From positions 1 through 60,482 of the forward strand of contig DMBU01000158.1 of the NCBI GenBank assembly GCA_003446015.1: a DNA stretch of 60,482 nucleotides. The letters are read 5' to 3'. The DNA comes from Bacteroidales bacterium (GTDB lineage Bacteria > Bacteroidota > Bacteroidia > Bacteroidales > UBA12077). Under the pieces are notes generated by a model. It did no database searches, was not told where the DNA came from, and saw only the letters and a list, made by a program, of their open reading frames with translations. Below are positions 34,917 to 44,542 of the stretch, piece after piece; the stretch's first letter is position 1; each line of letters starts with the position of its first letter. The position numbers and the translations under genes were made by a program.

Positions 34917-37895
34917 ATGAGTTTTTATACAAATCAGCAGGACAATCTTAAGATAGATTTTAATGATACTTCCTTTAATTTATTAATGCAAAGAAGAATT
35001 CATAAGGTTTTACTTGTATCTAGTAACTACGATTCTTTTATGTTGGAAGAGGATGGCAGGATTGATGAACAGATATTCAACGAATACGTAGCTTTAAATT
35101 TAAGATATCCACCCATTTTTGTAATGGCCAATTCATCTGAAGAAGCTTATGAGATTTTAAAAGATGAAAGCATTGATCTTGTAATTAGTATGCTTCGAAT
35201 TGGCGATACGGATACGTTTTCATTTGCTAAGCAGGTAAAGGATAATTATCCGAAAACCCCCATTGTTGTGTTAACTCATTTCTCGCGTGAAATAACAGTC
35301 CGGCTGGAAAAAGAAGATTTGAGTGCCATCGATTATGTATTTTGTTGGTTAGGTAACACAGATATCTTGCTCGCAATAATAAAACTAATTGAGGATAGGA
35401 TGAATGTTCAGTACGATGTCGAAGTGGTTGGTGTGCAGACTATTCTTTTAGTTGAGGATTCGATACGCTACATCTCAACATATTTGCCCAATATATACAA
35501 GATTATATTTAAACAATCGAAAGAATATATGCGCGAGGCGCTTAACGAGCATCAAAAAATGTTACGTATGCGTGGTCGACCAAAGATTTTATTAGCAACA
35601 AATTACGAGCAGGCTTTGGCGTTATATGAAAAATACAAATATAACATGCTTGGTATTATTTCAGATATAACATATCCTCGAAATGGAGTTAAAGATAAAC
35701 TTGCAGGAATAAAACTGTGCAAAAAAGTTAAAGAAGATGATGAATTTATGCCATTATTATTGCAATCATCAGATATGGGAAATAAGAAATATGCTGATGA
35801 ACTAAATGTAGGGTTTATTCATAAGTATTCAAAAACATTATCCATTGAGGTTAGGAATTATGTTATCAAGCAGTTTGCTTTTGGTGAATTTATATTCCGC
35901 GATCCAGAAACGATGAAAGAAATAGGAAGAGCTTCTGATCTTCAGTCGTTGCAACACATGATTTTAACTATCCCTGATAAATCTCTTGAGTATCATGCAG
36001 GAAGAAACGACTTGTCGAAATGGTTAAATGCCAGGGCTATTTTCCCCATTGCGCAGCTTTTTAAATATCTGTCATTGAGCGACTTTAGAGATCTTAAAGA
36101 AGTTCGGAATTATATTTACAAGGCAATCTCAAGTTACCGAATGAGCAAGGGGAGAGGTGTAATTGCCAAATTCGATAAAAATAGTTTTGATGAATATTTA
36201 ATCTTCTCGAGAATTGGAGATGGTTCAATTGGAGGGAAGGCTAGGGGTTTAGCCTTTATCAATTCGATAATAAAAAAGAATCACATTTTTAATAAATTTC
36301 CTGGAATTATTATTACAATTCCAAGAACTGTTGTTTTAAGTACAGATATTTTCGATGAGTTTATGGAAGGAAATAGTTTGTATAAAATTGGAATGTCAGA
36401 TAAAAGTGACGAAGAAATTGTTGAACATTTTATAAATGCAAAATTGCCGAGCCGTGTTTACCAGGATTTATATGCATTTATCTCTGTAATCACAAATCCT
36501 ATAGCAATACGCTCATCTTCAAAATTAGAGGATTCACATTATCAGCCATTTGCGGGCATATATTCAACATATATGATACCTAAAACATCGAATGCAACCT
36601 TAATGATTAAAATGTTATCAGATGCTATAAAATGTGTTTATGCTTCTGTTTATTTTAAGGCAAGCAAAGCATATATGGCTGCAACTTCAAATGTTATCGA
36701 CGAAGAAAAAATGGGGATCGTATTGCAGGAAGTTTGTGGAAAACAATACGGAAGCAGATTTTATCCAACAGTCTCAGGAGTAGCACGATCTATTAATTTT
36801 TACCCTATTGAGCCTGAAAAACCTGAAGATGGTATTGTAAACATTGCATATGGTTTAGGAAAGCAAATTGTTGATGGAGGAATATCTTTAAGGTTCTCGC
36901 CAAAACATCCAAAGAAAATATTGCAGTTATCATCACCTGATATGGCTCTAAAAGATACTCAGAAATACTTTTATGCGTTAGATATGTGTCCTACTAAGTT
37001 TTCTCCTTCTGCTGATGATGGGATTAATTTGGTGAAAAACGAAATACAGTCAGCTGAGAAAGATTCATCATTTCGTTTTGCAGCATCAACCTTTGATTAC
37101 CAGAATAATATTTTACGAGATGGAACATTAAACGAAGGGAAAAGAGTAATCACATTTGCAAATGTATTAAAATATAATGCCTTTCCTTTAGCAGAGATCT
37201 TACAAACCTTGTTAGAGGTTGGACAAAAAGAAATGAATAATCCTATTGAAATTGAATTTGCTGTTGACCTAAATGTGCAGAAAGGAGAACCTGTTGTATT
37301 TAATTTTTTACAGATTCGCCCTATTGTTGATAACGATCAATCTGCAAACTTTGATATGGAAGATATTGCAAAAGAAGATACCATTATTTATTGCGAATCA
37401 GCATTAGGCAATGGCAGAATTGACGATGTTTATGATTTTATTTATATTAAACCTGATGCTTTTAACTCTCTGGAAAGCGTGAAGATAGCCATGGAAATTG
37501 GTACAATAAACGAAAAGTTTGTAAAAGAACAGAAAAACTATATTTTAGTTGGTCCAGGAAGATGGGGGTCCAGTGATCCAAGCTTAGGAATTCCTGTAAA
37601 ATGGGCCCATATTTCGCAGGCACGTGTAATTGTTGAATCAGGGCTGGAGAATTTTAGAATTGATCCAAGTCAGGGAACCCATTTCTTTCAGAACCTTACA
37701 TCTTTTCGTGTAGGTTATTTTACAATTAACCCATACATTAAAGATGGATATTATGATCTGGATTTTCTTTCTGATTTTAAACCTCATTTTGAGAATAAAT
37801 ATATTAGGCATATTCGGTTCGAAAATCCGATTCAGATTCAGATTGATGGAAAAAATAATAGGGGAGTAATTTTAAAACCTAAGCAGAAGACTTAA
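34917..37895 (+). CDS. Receiver-like/PEP-synthase-type ATP-grasp fusion protein, second paralogue
   Basis: This 992-residue protein repeats the plan of the preceding gene but lacks its N-terminal GAF-like region. A degenerate receiver (about residues 25-165; VLLVSSNYDS in place of the acidic pocket, DLVISMLRIGD in place of phospho-Asp) is followed by a canonical-looking receiver: ILLVEDS (about 177), IISDITYP (about 248), LQSSD and HKYSK. The ATP-grasp part has GSIGGKARGLAFIN, IAIRSSSKLEDS (about 531), VLQEVCGKQYG and FNFLQIRPIVD. The end has GPGRWGS (about 878) and SQGTHFFQNLTSFRVGYF. Ten bases separate it from the first gene, so both are one operon. Activity is unknown; it is not a complete PEP synthase. 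Confidence 0.8.
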   Translation: MSFYTNQQDNLKIDFNDTSFNLLMQRRIHKVLLVSSNYDSFMLEEDGRIDEQIFNEYVALNLRYPPIFVMANSSEEAYEILKDESIDLVISMLRIGDTDTFSFAKQVKDNYPKTPIVVLTHFSREITVRLEKEDLSAIDYVFCWLGNTDILLAIIKLIEDRMNVQYDVEVVGVQTILLVEDSIRYISTYLPNIYKIIFKQSKEYMREALNEHQKMLRMRGRPKILLATNYEQALALYEKYKYNMLGIISDITYPRNGVKDKLAGIKLCKKVKEDDEFMPLLLQSSDMGNKKYADELNVGFIHKYSKTLSIEVRNYVIKQFAFGEFIFRDPETMKEIGRASDLQSLQHMILTIPDKSLEYHAGRNDLSKWLNARAIFPIAQLFKYLSLSDFRDLKEVRNYIYKAISSYRMSKGRGVIAKFDKNSFDEYLIFSRIGDGSIGGKARGLAFINSIIKKNHIFNKFPGIIITIPRTVVLSTDIFDEFMEGNSLYKIGMSDKSDEEIVEHFINAKLPSRVYQDLYAFISVITNPIAIRSSSKLEDSHYQPFAGIYSTYMIPKTSNATLMIKMLSDAIKCVYASVYFKASKAYMAATSNVIDEEKMGIVLQEVCGKQYGSRFYPTVSGVARSINFYPIEPEKPEDGIVNIAYGLGKQIVDGGISLRFSPKHPKKILQLSSPDMALKDTQKYFYALDMCPTKFSPSADDGINLVKNEIQSAEKDSSFRFAASTFDYQNNILRDGTLNEGKRVITFANVLKYNAFPLAEILQTLLEVGQKEMNNPIEIEFAVDLNVQKGEPVVFNFLQIRPIVDNDQSANFDMEDIAKEDTIIYCESALGNGRIDDVYDFIYIKPDAFNSLESVKIAMEIGTINEKFVKEQKNYILVGPGRWGSSDPSLGIPVKWAHISQARVIVESGLENFRIDPSQGTHFFQNLTSFRVGYFTINPYIKDGYYDLDFLSDFKPHFENKYIRHIRFENPIQIQIDGKNNRGVILKPKQKT

Positions 37896-37950
37896 TTCCA
37901 TATTACGTGCTGTTTTAATGATTAAAATCATACAAAACTGTGTTGTATAA

Positions 37951-37983
37951 TATCTTAGAATCACAAAATAATGCATACCTTTG
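37951..37983 (+). promoter_or_regulatory. Promoter of gdhA
   Basis: TACCTTTG at 37976-37983 is an exact TAnnTTTG match, and TGTTG at 37951-37955 ends 20 nt before it, acceptable as a -33 box. The start codon follows 60 nt downstream. Confidence 0.65.
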
Positions 37984-38042
37984 CTTTGTTATTAAATTAA
38001 CAGTGTTTTTCATTTAACATACTTTTTATAAAACGTAATATT

Positions 38043-39380
<1,338 letters not shown>

Positions 39381-39440
39381 TTAAAAATATATAACTAGTT
39401 TTTAGCCTACTACTGTTAGGCATATTTGTAATTTTTGTTA

Positions 39441-39465
39441 AAAGGGAGCCAAGCTCCCTTTTTTT
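39441..39465 (+). terminator. Rho-independent terminator after gdhA
   Basis: AAAGGGAGC and GCTCCCTTT form a perfect 9-bp stem around CAA, continuing into a T-run. It is 60 nt after the gdhA stop. Confidence 0.92.
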
Positions 39466-39570
39466 ATGTCTTATTGTCATATATTTATAAAATCAAAATT
39501 AAATATTAACATATTGACAGATGTTTATATATTGGTACGTAAATTGTATTTCATAAAAAAATTAAAAGAC

Positions 39571-39804
39571 ATGATTGACTTTATAAAAAAACATAAGTTT
39601 GGTTTTGTATTACTAATACCCGGAGTAATTGCAGGATTCTTATACTGGAAATATATAGGATGCATGAGTGGTACCTGTGCTATACAATCAAATTGGCATA
39701 CGATGGTGTTATTCGGTGGATTAATTGGATATTTTGTTGGAGATAGTATAGACGATATACTTAAAAAACGTAAAAATAAGCTGGAAAAGGATGGCACACT
39801 TTAA
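39571..39804 (+). CDS. DUF6132 family small membrane protein
   Basis: This 77-residue protein has two hydrophobic helices (about residues 10-27 and 44-62). Between them lies the conserved YWKYIGCMSGTCAIQSN, with two cysteines five residues apart, and a basic tail (LKKRKNKLE) follows. This matches DUF6132, a Bacteroidota family usually found next to thioredoxin or rhodanese genes. The upstream in-frame ATG at 39466 would add 35 residues unlike the family, so I use 39571. It overlaps the thioredoxin start by 14 nt. Function is unknown; the cysteine pair suggests a thiol-related role. Confidence 0.8.
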   Translation: MIDFIKKHKFGFVLLIPGVIAGFLYWKYIGCMSGTCAIQSNWHTMVLFGGLIGYFVGDSIDDILKKRKNKLEKDGTL

Positions 39805-40087
39805 AGATATTATTAATGACAATAAACCAGTTTTGGTTGATTTTTACGCAGACTGGTGTCAGCCTTGCAAGATGGTAACACCTATCTTACAAAATGTGAA
39901 AATGGAATTAGGAGATAAAGTAAAGATTATAAAAATCAATGTGGATAATAATCCTGAAATATCAGCAAAATATGGAATAAGAAGTATTCCTACTTTAATG
40001 TTATTTAAAAATGGACAGTTGAAATTTAATCAGGCGGGTGTATTACCCGCTGAGAAAATAAAGAGAATCATATTAGCAAATTCGTAA
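39791..40087 (+). CDS. Thioredoxin
   Basis: The 98-residue protein is a minimal thioredoxin fold with WCQPCK at residues 22-27, the cis-Pro in RSIPTLMLFKNG and no signal peptide. The QP dipeptide between the cysteines is unusual compared with the standard GP and may shift the redox potential. It overlaps the DUF6132 gene and precedes a lipoprotein thioredoxin by 11 nt, so the three genes form one unit. It would act in the cytoplasm; the second thioredoxin acts outside. Confidence 0.9.
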   Translation: MAHFKDIINDNKPVLVDFYADWCQPCKMVTPILQNVKMELGDKVKIIKINVDNNPEISAKYGIRSIPTLMLFKNGQLKFNQAGVLPAEKIKRIILANS

Positions 40088-40098
40088 ATAGTAAAAAA

Positions 40099-40605
40099 AT
40101 GAGAAAAATAATTTTGGCAATGTTAGTTGTTTCGATAAGTTTTACTCAAGCATGTCAGGGCAACGAAAGATCATCTGAAAAAAAGGATGGAAAAGAACTC
40201 TCAAATAAAGCTGTTGAGGATAATGAAAAAGCAACGATTACCCTTAATAAAGAAGAGTTTAAAAAGAAAGTATTGAATTATGAGGTAAATAAGGAATGGA
40301 AATTTGAAGGTGATTTACCCTGTATCGTAGATTTTTATGCAGATTGGTGTGGACCATGTCGGATAGTTGCACCAATTTTGGAAGAGATTGCCCAGGAATA
40401 CAAAGGTAAAATTAACGTTTACAAAGTAGATACCCAGAAAGATCCAGAGATAGCATCTTTATTTGGTGTACAAGGTATTCCTGCATTTTTGTATTGTCCA
40501 ATGGAAGGCGGTCCCAGAATGAGTTCAGGAATTGGCAGAACAAATGAAGAAACCAAACAAATGTTCCGTAATGCCATAGAGGAAATATTGCTTAAATCTA
40601 AATAA
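40099..40605 (+). CDS. Lipoprotein thioredoxin
   Basis: This 168-residue protein has a lipoprotein signal (MRKIILAMLVVSISFTQAC, acylated Cys19) and a charged linker. A thioredoxin domain covers about residues 50-168, with WCGPC at 83-87 and the cis-Pro in VQGIPAFLYCPM. It would be anchored in the envelope, facing the periplasm. Together with DUF6132 and cytoplasmic thioredoxin it could form a thiol relay. The neighbouring cytochrome genes, which need reduced CxxCH cysteines for haem attachment, make apo-cytochrome reduction a possible role, but this is inference. Confidence 0.88.
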   Translation: MRKIILAMLVVSISFTQACQGNERSSEKKDGKELSNKAVEDNEKATITLNKEEFKKKVLNYEVNKEWKFEGDLPCIVDFYADWCGPCRIVAPILEEIAQEYKGKINVYKVDTQKDPEIASLFGVQGIPAFLYCPMEGGPRMSSGIGRTNEETKQMFRNAIEEILLKSK

Positions 40606-40626
40606 TCTTCAATGATAGAATTAATA

Positions 40627-40658
40627 AACCGCTTCATGTTGCATGAGGCGGTTTTTTT
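40627..40658 (+). terminator. Rho-independent terminator after the thioredoxin unit
   Basis: AACCGCTTCATG and CATGAGGCGGTT pair over 12 bp with one G-U pair around a 3-nt loop, followed by a run of T. It separates the thioredoxin unit from the cytochrome cluster. The remaining 200 bp up to 40864 shows no clean promoter; TTTG at 40819 and TATTTTG at 40835 are too closely spaced. Confidence 0.9.
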
Positions 40659-40864
40659 ATTAAAATCTGTTTAAGATTTCTCTCATTTCATTTTATTAAA
40701 AAATACAGTAAAATATGATATGGTGTATTGATTCTTATAAACAATTGAGTTGACATATTTAGTTATGGATTGTTTTAAAGATCATAACAATACTCTGGAA
40801 AATGGATAGAAATTGAAATTTGATAATTTTTATGTATTTTGGCTAATATTTTATAAAATAGGAA

Positions 40865-41893
40865 ATGAATTTTAATTCAATTCGTACTTCTTTAAAATTA
40901 ATTCTTTTAATATTTTATTGCTTTATTGCTTCTTCAAGTACATACGCTCAGTCCAATTTAAGTTCGAATAGCAATATAAATAGCCAAAAGAATTATGTGA
41001 AATGGCTTGCACAAATACCTTCGGTTGACAATCAACAAGAACATCAGAAATTCAAAGACAAATTTTTCAATTTTATTTTAGGCAAAAAGACATCTGGTTT
41101 AAGCAAACCTGTGGCTGTTTATGCTCATGGATGCGATTCGGTAATTATTTTAGATCAGGGGTGTCAGACCATCCTGGATCTTAATATGAAAATTGGAGAA
41201 TTGTCTCCTCGTTACGATAATAAGAAATATCGATTCCCATCTTTAATAGGAATTTGTGCTACAACAAATAGTAGTTTTTTAATTACCGATTCGAAATTAA
41301 ATAAGATTTTCATCATTAATCATAAAGACAAAGTCCTGAAGGAATTCAATGATTCATTTGTTTTTCAACAACCTACAGGTATAGCTTATTCTTCAAAAAG
41401 TAAAACAGTTTGGGTAATTGAAACTGCAGCACATAAGATTTCTGTTTTTGATGAGAAAGGGGATTTTATATATTCTATAGGGAAAAGAGGGACTGCACAT
41501 GGAGAATTTAATTTTCCAACATTTATTTGGATTGATTCACTAGATCAAGCATATGTTGTTGATGCCATGAATTACAGGATACAATTATTTGACAGTAAAG
41601 GGCAATTTATTAAAGCATTTGGCAAAGCCGGTGATGCAACAGGATATTTTGCCAGACCAAAAGGTATTGCGACTGATTCATTTGGAAATATTTATGTTGT
41701 TGACGCCTTGTTTAATGCTGTCCAAATATTTGATAAATCAGGGAATTTCTTATATCAATTTGGTTCTCAAGGACAGGATAAGGAACAATTTTGGATGCCT
41801 TCAGGAATATTTATTGATAAAAATAATTATATTTACGTAGCTGATAGTTATAATTCTCGCATTCAAATATTTCAGTTAGTTAAAGAAGATTAA
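40865..41893 (+). CDS. Secreted NHL-repeat beta-propeller protein
   Basis: The 342-residue protein has a signal peptide ending near TYAQ. From about residue 75 it has six NHL-type blades, the clearest being FQQPTGIAYSSKSKTVWVIE, FNFPTFIWIDSLDQAYVVDAMNYRIQLFD, FARPKGIATDSFGNIYVVDALFNAVQIFD and FWMPSGIFIDKNNYIYVADSYNSRIQIFQ. NHL propellers mediate protein or ligand contacts. In metal-reducing Deltaproteobacteria (Geobacter) such proteins occur near multihaem cytochromes. Its stop is one base before the 12-haem cytochrome gene, strong evidence for co-expression. It shares its N-terminal plan (FILGK..KPVAVYAHG) with the second propeller at 44543. Confidence 0.88.
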   Translation: MNFNSIRTSLKLILLIFYCFIASSSTYAQSNLSSNSNINSQKNYVKWLAQIPSVDNQQEHQKFKDKFFNFILGKKTSGLSKPVAVYAHGCDSVIILDQGCQTILDLNMKIGELSPRYDNKKYRFPSLIGICATTNSSFLITDSKLNKIFIINHKDKVLKEFNDSFVFQQPTGIAYSSKSKTVWVIETAAHKISVFDEKGDFIYSIGKRGTAHGEFNFPTFIWIDSLDQAYVVDAMNYRIQLFDSKGQFIKAFGKAGDATGYFARPKGIATDSFGNIYVVDALFNAVQIFDKSGNFLYQFGSQGQDKEQFWMPSGIFIDKNNYIYVADSYNSRIQIFQLVKED

Positions 41894-41894
41894 A

Positions 41895-43595
41895 ATGCAG
41901 AAAAAAATTATTCAAATATTCTTATTTCTTTGGTTTCCATATCTTGTAAATTCACAATCAATTGTAAATACAGTTCATAATTTATCAGCAGGAAGCACAG
42001 GTAGTATTAAAGCAACTACAGAAACCGAAATATGCATATTTTGTCATACACCGCATGGCAGTGCTCCGGTTGGACCTTTATGGAACCGAGACGATCCGGG
42101 ATTAACATATACACTATATAATAGCTCAACGATTGATGCTTTGCCAGGTCAACCTGATGGTTCTTCTATATTATGTCTTTCATGCCATGACGGAACAATT
42201 GCATTAGGGAATATTTATTCCGAAATAGCAGATATTAGTATGTTATCAGGAGTAACAACAATGCCAGTTGGAAAAAGTAATCTGTCGCAATTACTTAACG
42301 ATGACCATCCAATTTCATTTGTTTATAACTCTTCGTTAGTATTAACTGATGGGAAGCTTAAGGATCCGGCCAGTATAACCTTGCCAGTTGAACTTGAGAA
42401 TGAAAAAGTTCAATGTACTTCGTGTCACGACCCTCATAATAACACATATTCTAAATTTTTGGTAACTTCATCGCAGTATTCAGCTTTGTGTTTAAGTTGT
42501 CACGAAAGACCAAATTGGATAAATTCCAGTCATAAAAACTCGGATGCTACATGGACCACTACCAATCCATGGACACATACAGATTATACAACTGTATCTG
42601 AAAATGCTTGCGAAAATTGCCATAGACCTCATAGTGCAGGTAGTTCTGAATTAATTATGAAGTACCCTGTAGGAGAAGACAATTGCCTTGATTGCCATAA
42701 TGGCAATGTTGCTTTAAGTACAAAAAATATTGAAACACATTTAAGTAAATATTCAGCCCATAATGTTTCTGATATTGCTTATGAAGGAATCCATGATGCC
42801 AATGAGGCCGCTTTGGTTTCGGTTCAGCATGTGGAATGTGCCGATTGTCATAATCCACACGCTGCAAGGCAAAACACCCAAATTGCACCAAATGTTAAGG
42901 GAGCTAACGAAGGAGTGAAAGGGATAGATCAGAGTGGAAACCCGGTTGATCCCATAAGTTATGAATACGAGTTATGTTACCGTTGCCATGCCGACAGCCC
43001 TAATAAACCTGCTAGTGCTACATCCAGAAGTATTGTGCAAAACAATGTGCGTTTGGAATTTGATATTAATAATCCGTCACACCACGCTGTTACAGGGGTA
43101 GGTGAAAATAACAGTGTGCCAAGTCTTATTTCTCCATTAACAGTTTCAAGTATTATTTATTGTACCGATTGTCATGCCAGTGATGGATCGGGTCCATTAC
43201 CTGATGATCCTCCACTTGGTCCTCATGGTTCAATTTATCCAACTATTTTAAAATATAACTACGAAACAACTGATGGTACTCCATATCTTGCCACTAATTT
43301 TGAATTGTGCTATACTTGTCATAGTGAGGCATCAATTTTAAGTGATAATACCTTTGGAGAACATTATGTACATATTGTAGTCGAAGCGACTTCATGTAAT
43401 GTCTGTCACGATCCTCATGGTATTAGCATTAGCCAGGGGAATACTACTAATAATACACATTTAATTAATTTTGATATAAGTGCTGTTTCTTTGGCCGCGG
43501 GACAGCGCATCTTTGTTGATGAAGGAATTAATACGGGTTATTGTTTATTAAGGTGTCATACCAGAGGCCATAGCGAGGCGATGTCGAGATATTAA
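41895..43595 (+). CDS. Secreted multihaem c-type cytochrome (11 CxxCH plus one CxxxCH)
   Basis: This 566-residue protein has a signal peptide ending near LVNSQ. Haem-binding motifs, in order, are CIFCH (47-51), CLSCH (94-98), CTSCH, CLSCH, CENCH, CLDCH, CADCH, CYRCH, CTDCH, CYTCH and CNVCH. A CxxxCH site (CLLRCH, 550-555) lies close to the C-terminus. Several carry the doubled-CxxCH PHG/PHS context (DPHNN, NPHAA, DPHG) of cytochrome c3-like domains. The first 200 residues are homologous to the complete small cytochrome at 43842. It should be a periplasmic or surface electron carrier; it lacks a lipobox. Distinct from Geobacter OmcS-like proteins in motif layout. Confidence 0.9.
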   Translation: MQKKIIQIFLFLWFPYLVNSQSIVNTVHNLSAGSTGSIKATTETEICIFCHTPHGSAPVGPLWNRDDPGLTYTLYNSSTIDALPGQPDGSSILCLSCHDGTIALGNIYSEIADISMLSGVTTMPVGKSNLSQLLNDDHPISFVYNSSLVLTDGKLKDPASITLPVELENEKVQCTSCHDPHNNTYSKFLVTSSQYSALCLSCHERPNWINSSHKNSDATWTTTNPWTHTDYTTVSENACENCHRPHSAGSSELIMKYPVGEDNCLDCHNGNVALSTKNIETHLSKYSAHNVSDIAYEGIHDANEAALVSVQHVECADCHNPHAARQNTQIAPNVKGANEGVKGIDQSGNPVDPISYEYELCYRCHADSPNKPASATSRSIVQNNVRLEFDINNPSHHAVTGVGENNSVPSLISPLTVSSIIYCTDCHASDGSGPLPDDPPLGPHGSIYPTILKYNYETTDGTPYLATNFELCYTCHSEASILSDNTFGEHYVHIVVEATSCNVCHDPHGISISQGNTTNNTHLINFDISAVSLAAGQRIFVDEGINTGYCLLRCHTRGHSEAMSRY

Positions 43596-43841
43596 TAATA
43601 AATAGCAGTACTCTGAATAGGCTGTTAATTAAAAATATGAATTCTTTTACTTAACCTGAAGTAGCAATAAAGATGGATGTTTTAAATATAAACATAAACA
43701 TACAGAAAGTGAAAAGCTGGTATAATATTGATAATTATTTGTAAATATGTAATTTATGACATAAATTGTGTTCATGAATTAAATAATTTATTTGAACAAA
43801 ACGATTTAGTTTTATAACCTAATAATATCTGGGAGGAAATT
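43596..43841. other. 246-bp gap with strong Shine-Dalgarno at its end
   Basis: This A+T-rich gap splits the cytochrome cluster. It holds no ORF I can support. Near its end GGGAGG at 43831-43836 lies 5 nt before the ATG at 43842, a strong anti-16S match and unusual for the phylum. A clean TAnnTTTG promoter is not seen, though TTTATTTGAAC around 43787-43797 is a loose candidate. Confidence 0.6.
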
Positions 43842-44459
43842 ATGAAGACTTTAAAAACAGTAATGATATCATTTATTATTTGTGTCTTTTCACAATCAGG
43901 TTTTGGTCAAATTTCAGGATCAGAACATGATTTTTCTGCTGAATTATGGAATACAAGTGGTGAAATGTGCATAGTATGTCATGCTCCACATAATGCCGAT
44001 GTTTCAATTGCTGATGCACCTTTATGGAATCATCAGATCACTACGCAGGTATTTACCTTATATACATCTTCAACCTTTGATGGTGTAGCGGGACAACCGG
44101 ATGCAAGCTCTAAGCTTTGCCTTAGTTGTCATGATGGTGTAACTGCTGTTGATAACTTTGGTGGAGAAACAGCTGGCACAGAATTTATTACAGGAGCAAG
44201 AAATATTGATGTAGATTTAAGCGATGATCACCCTGTTTCATTTACGTACAATACTGCACTGGCAACAGCAGATGGTGGCTTAAAAGATCCGGCAACGGAT
44301 CCTTCAGGATTAGGTGGAACCATTAATGCTGATATGTTAATTGGAGGTAAAATGCAATGTGCATCTTGTCATGATGTTCATAACACGGCCGGTGAAGCAC
44401 ATCTGTTAAGATTAAGTAATGCAAGTAGTGCACTTTGTTTAACCTGTCACATTAAGTAA
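43842..44459 (+). CDS. Small secreted tetrahaem c-type cytochrome
   Basis: The 205-residue protein has a signal peptide ending near GFGQ and four CxxCH sites: CIVCH (43-47), CLSCH (93-97), CASCH and CLTCH, the last only two residues before the stop. Landmarks shared in order with the N-terminal 200 residues of the 12-haem protein are PLWN, TLYTSSTFD, GQPDASSKLCLSCHDG, DDHPVSFTYNTAL and GGLKDPAT. So one arose from the other or from a common module. It has its own Shine-Dalgarno sequence and terminator, and so may be expressed separately from its neighbours as a soluble periplasmic electron shuttle. Confidence 0.9.
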   Translation: MKTLKTVMISFIICVFSQSGFGQISGSEHDFSAELWNTSGEMCIVCHAPHNADVSIADAPLWNHQITTQVFTLYTSSTFDGVAGQPDASSKLCLSCHDGVTAVDNFGGETAGTEFITGARNIDVDLSDDHPVSFTYNTALATADGGLKDPATDPSGLGGTINADMLIGGKMQCASCHDVHNTAGEAHLLRLSNASSALCLTCHIK

Positions 44460-44483
44460 TCATTTTAAGTAAAAATAAATATT

Positions 44484-44520
44484 AACAGAAAGAGCTTTTT
44501 CATCGCTCTTTTTGTTTTTT
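44484..44520 (+). terminator. Rho-independent terminator after the tetrahaem gene
   Basis: AACAGAAAGAGC and GCTCTTTTTGTT pair over 12 bp with one G-U pair around a 9-nt loop, followed by TTTT. It ends 22 nt before the next gene, dividing the cluster into at least two transcripts or attenuating read-through. Confidence 0.85.
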
Positions 44521-44542
44521 ACGATTTATTAGAATATAAAAA

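Noticed and set aside
31439..37895. Annotation of the two large proteins as phosphoenolpyruvate synthase
   Set aside because: Only the ATP-grasp part resembles PEP synthase. The phosphohistidine motif and the PEP-binding barrel are absent, and receiver-like domains precede it.
39466..39570. N-terminal extension of the DUF6132 protein
   Set aside because: The first 35 codons start right after the gdhA terminator, do not match the family and place the first membrane helix unusually deep.
43842..44459. Tetrahaem gene as a truncated pseudogene of the 12-haem gene
   Set aside because: It has an intact signal peptide, four complete haem sites, a strong ribosome site and a terminator, so it looks like a functional stand-alone gene.
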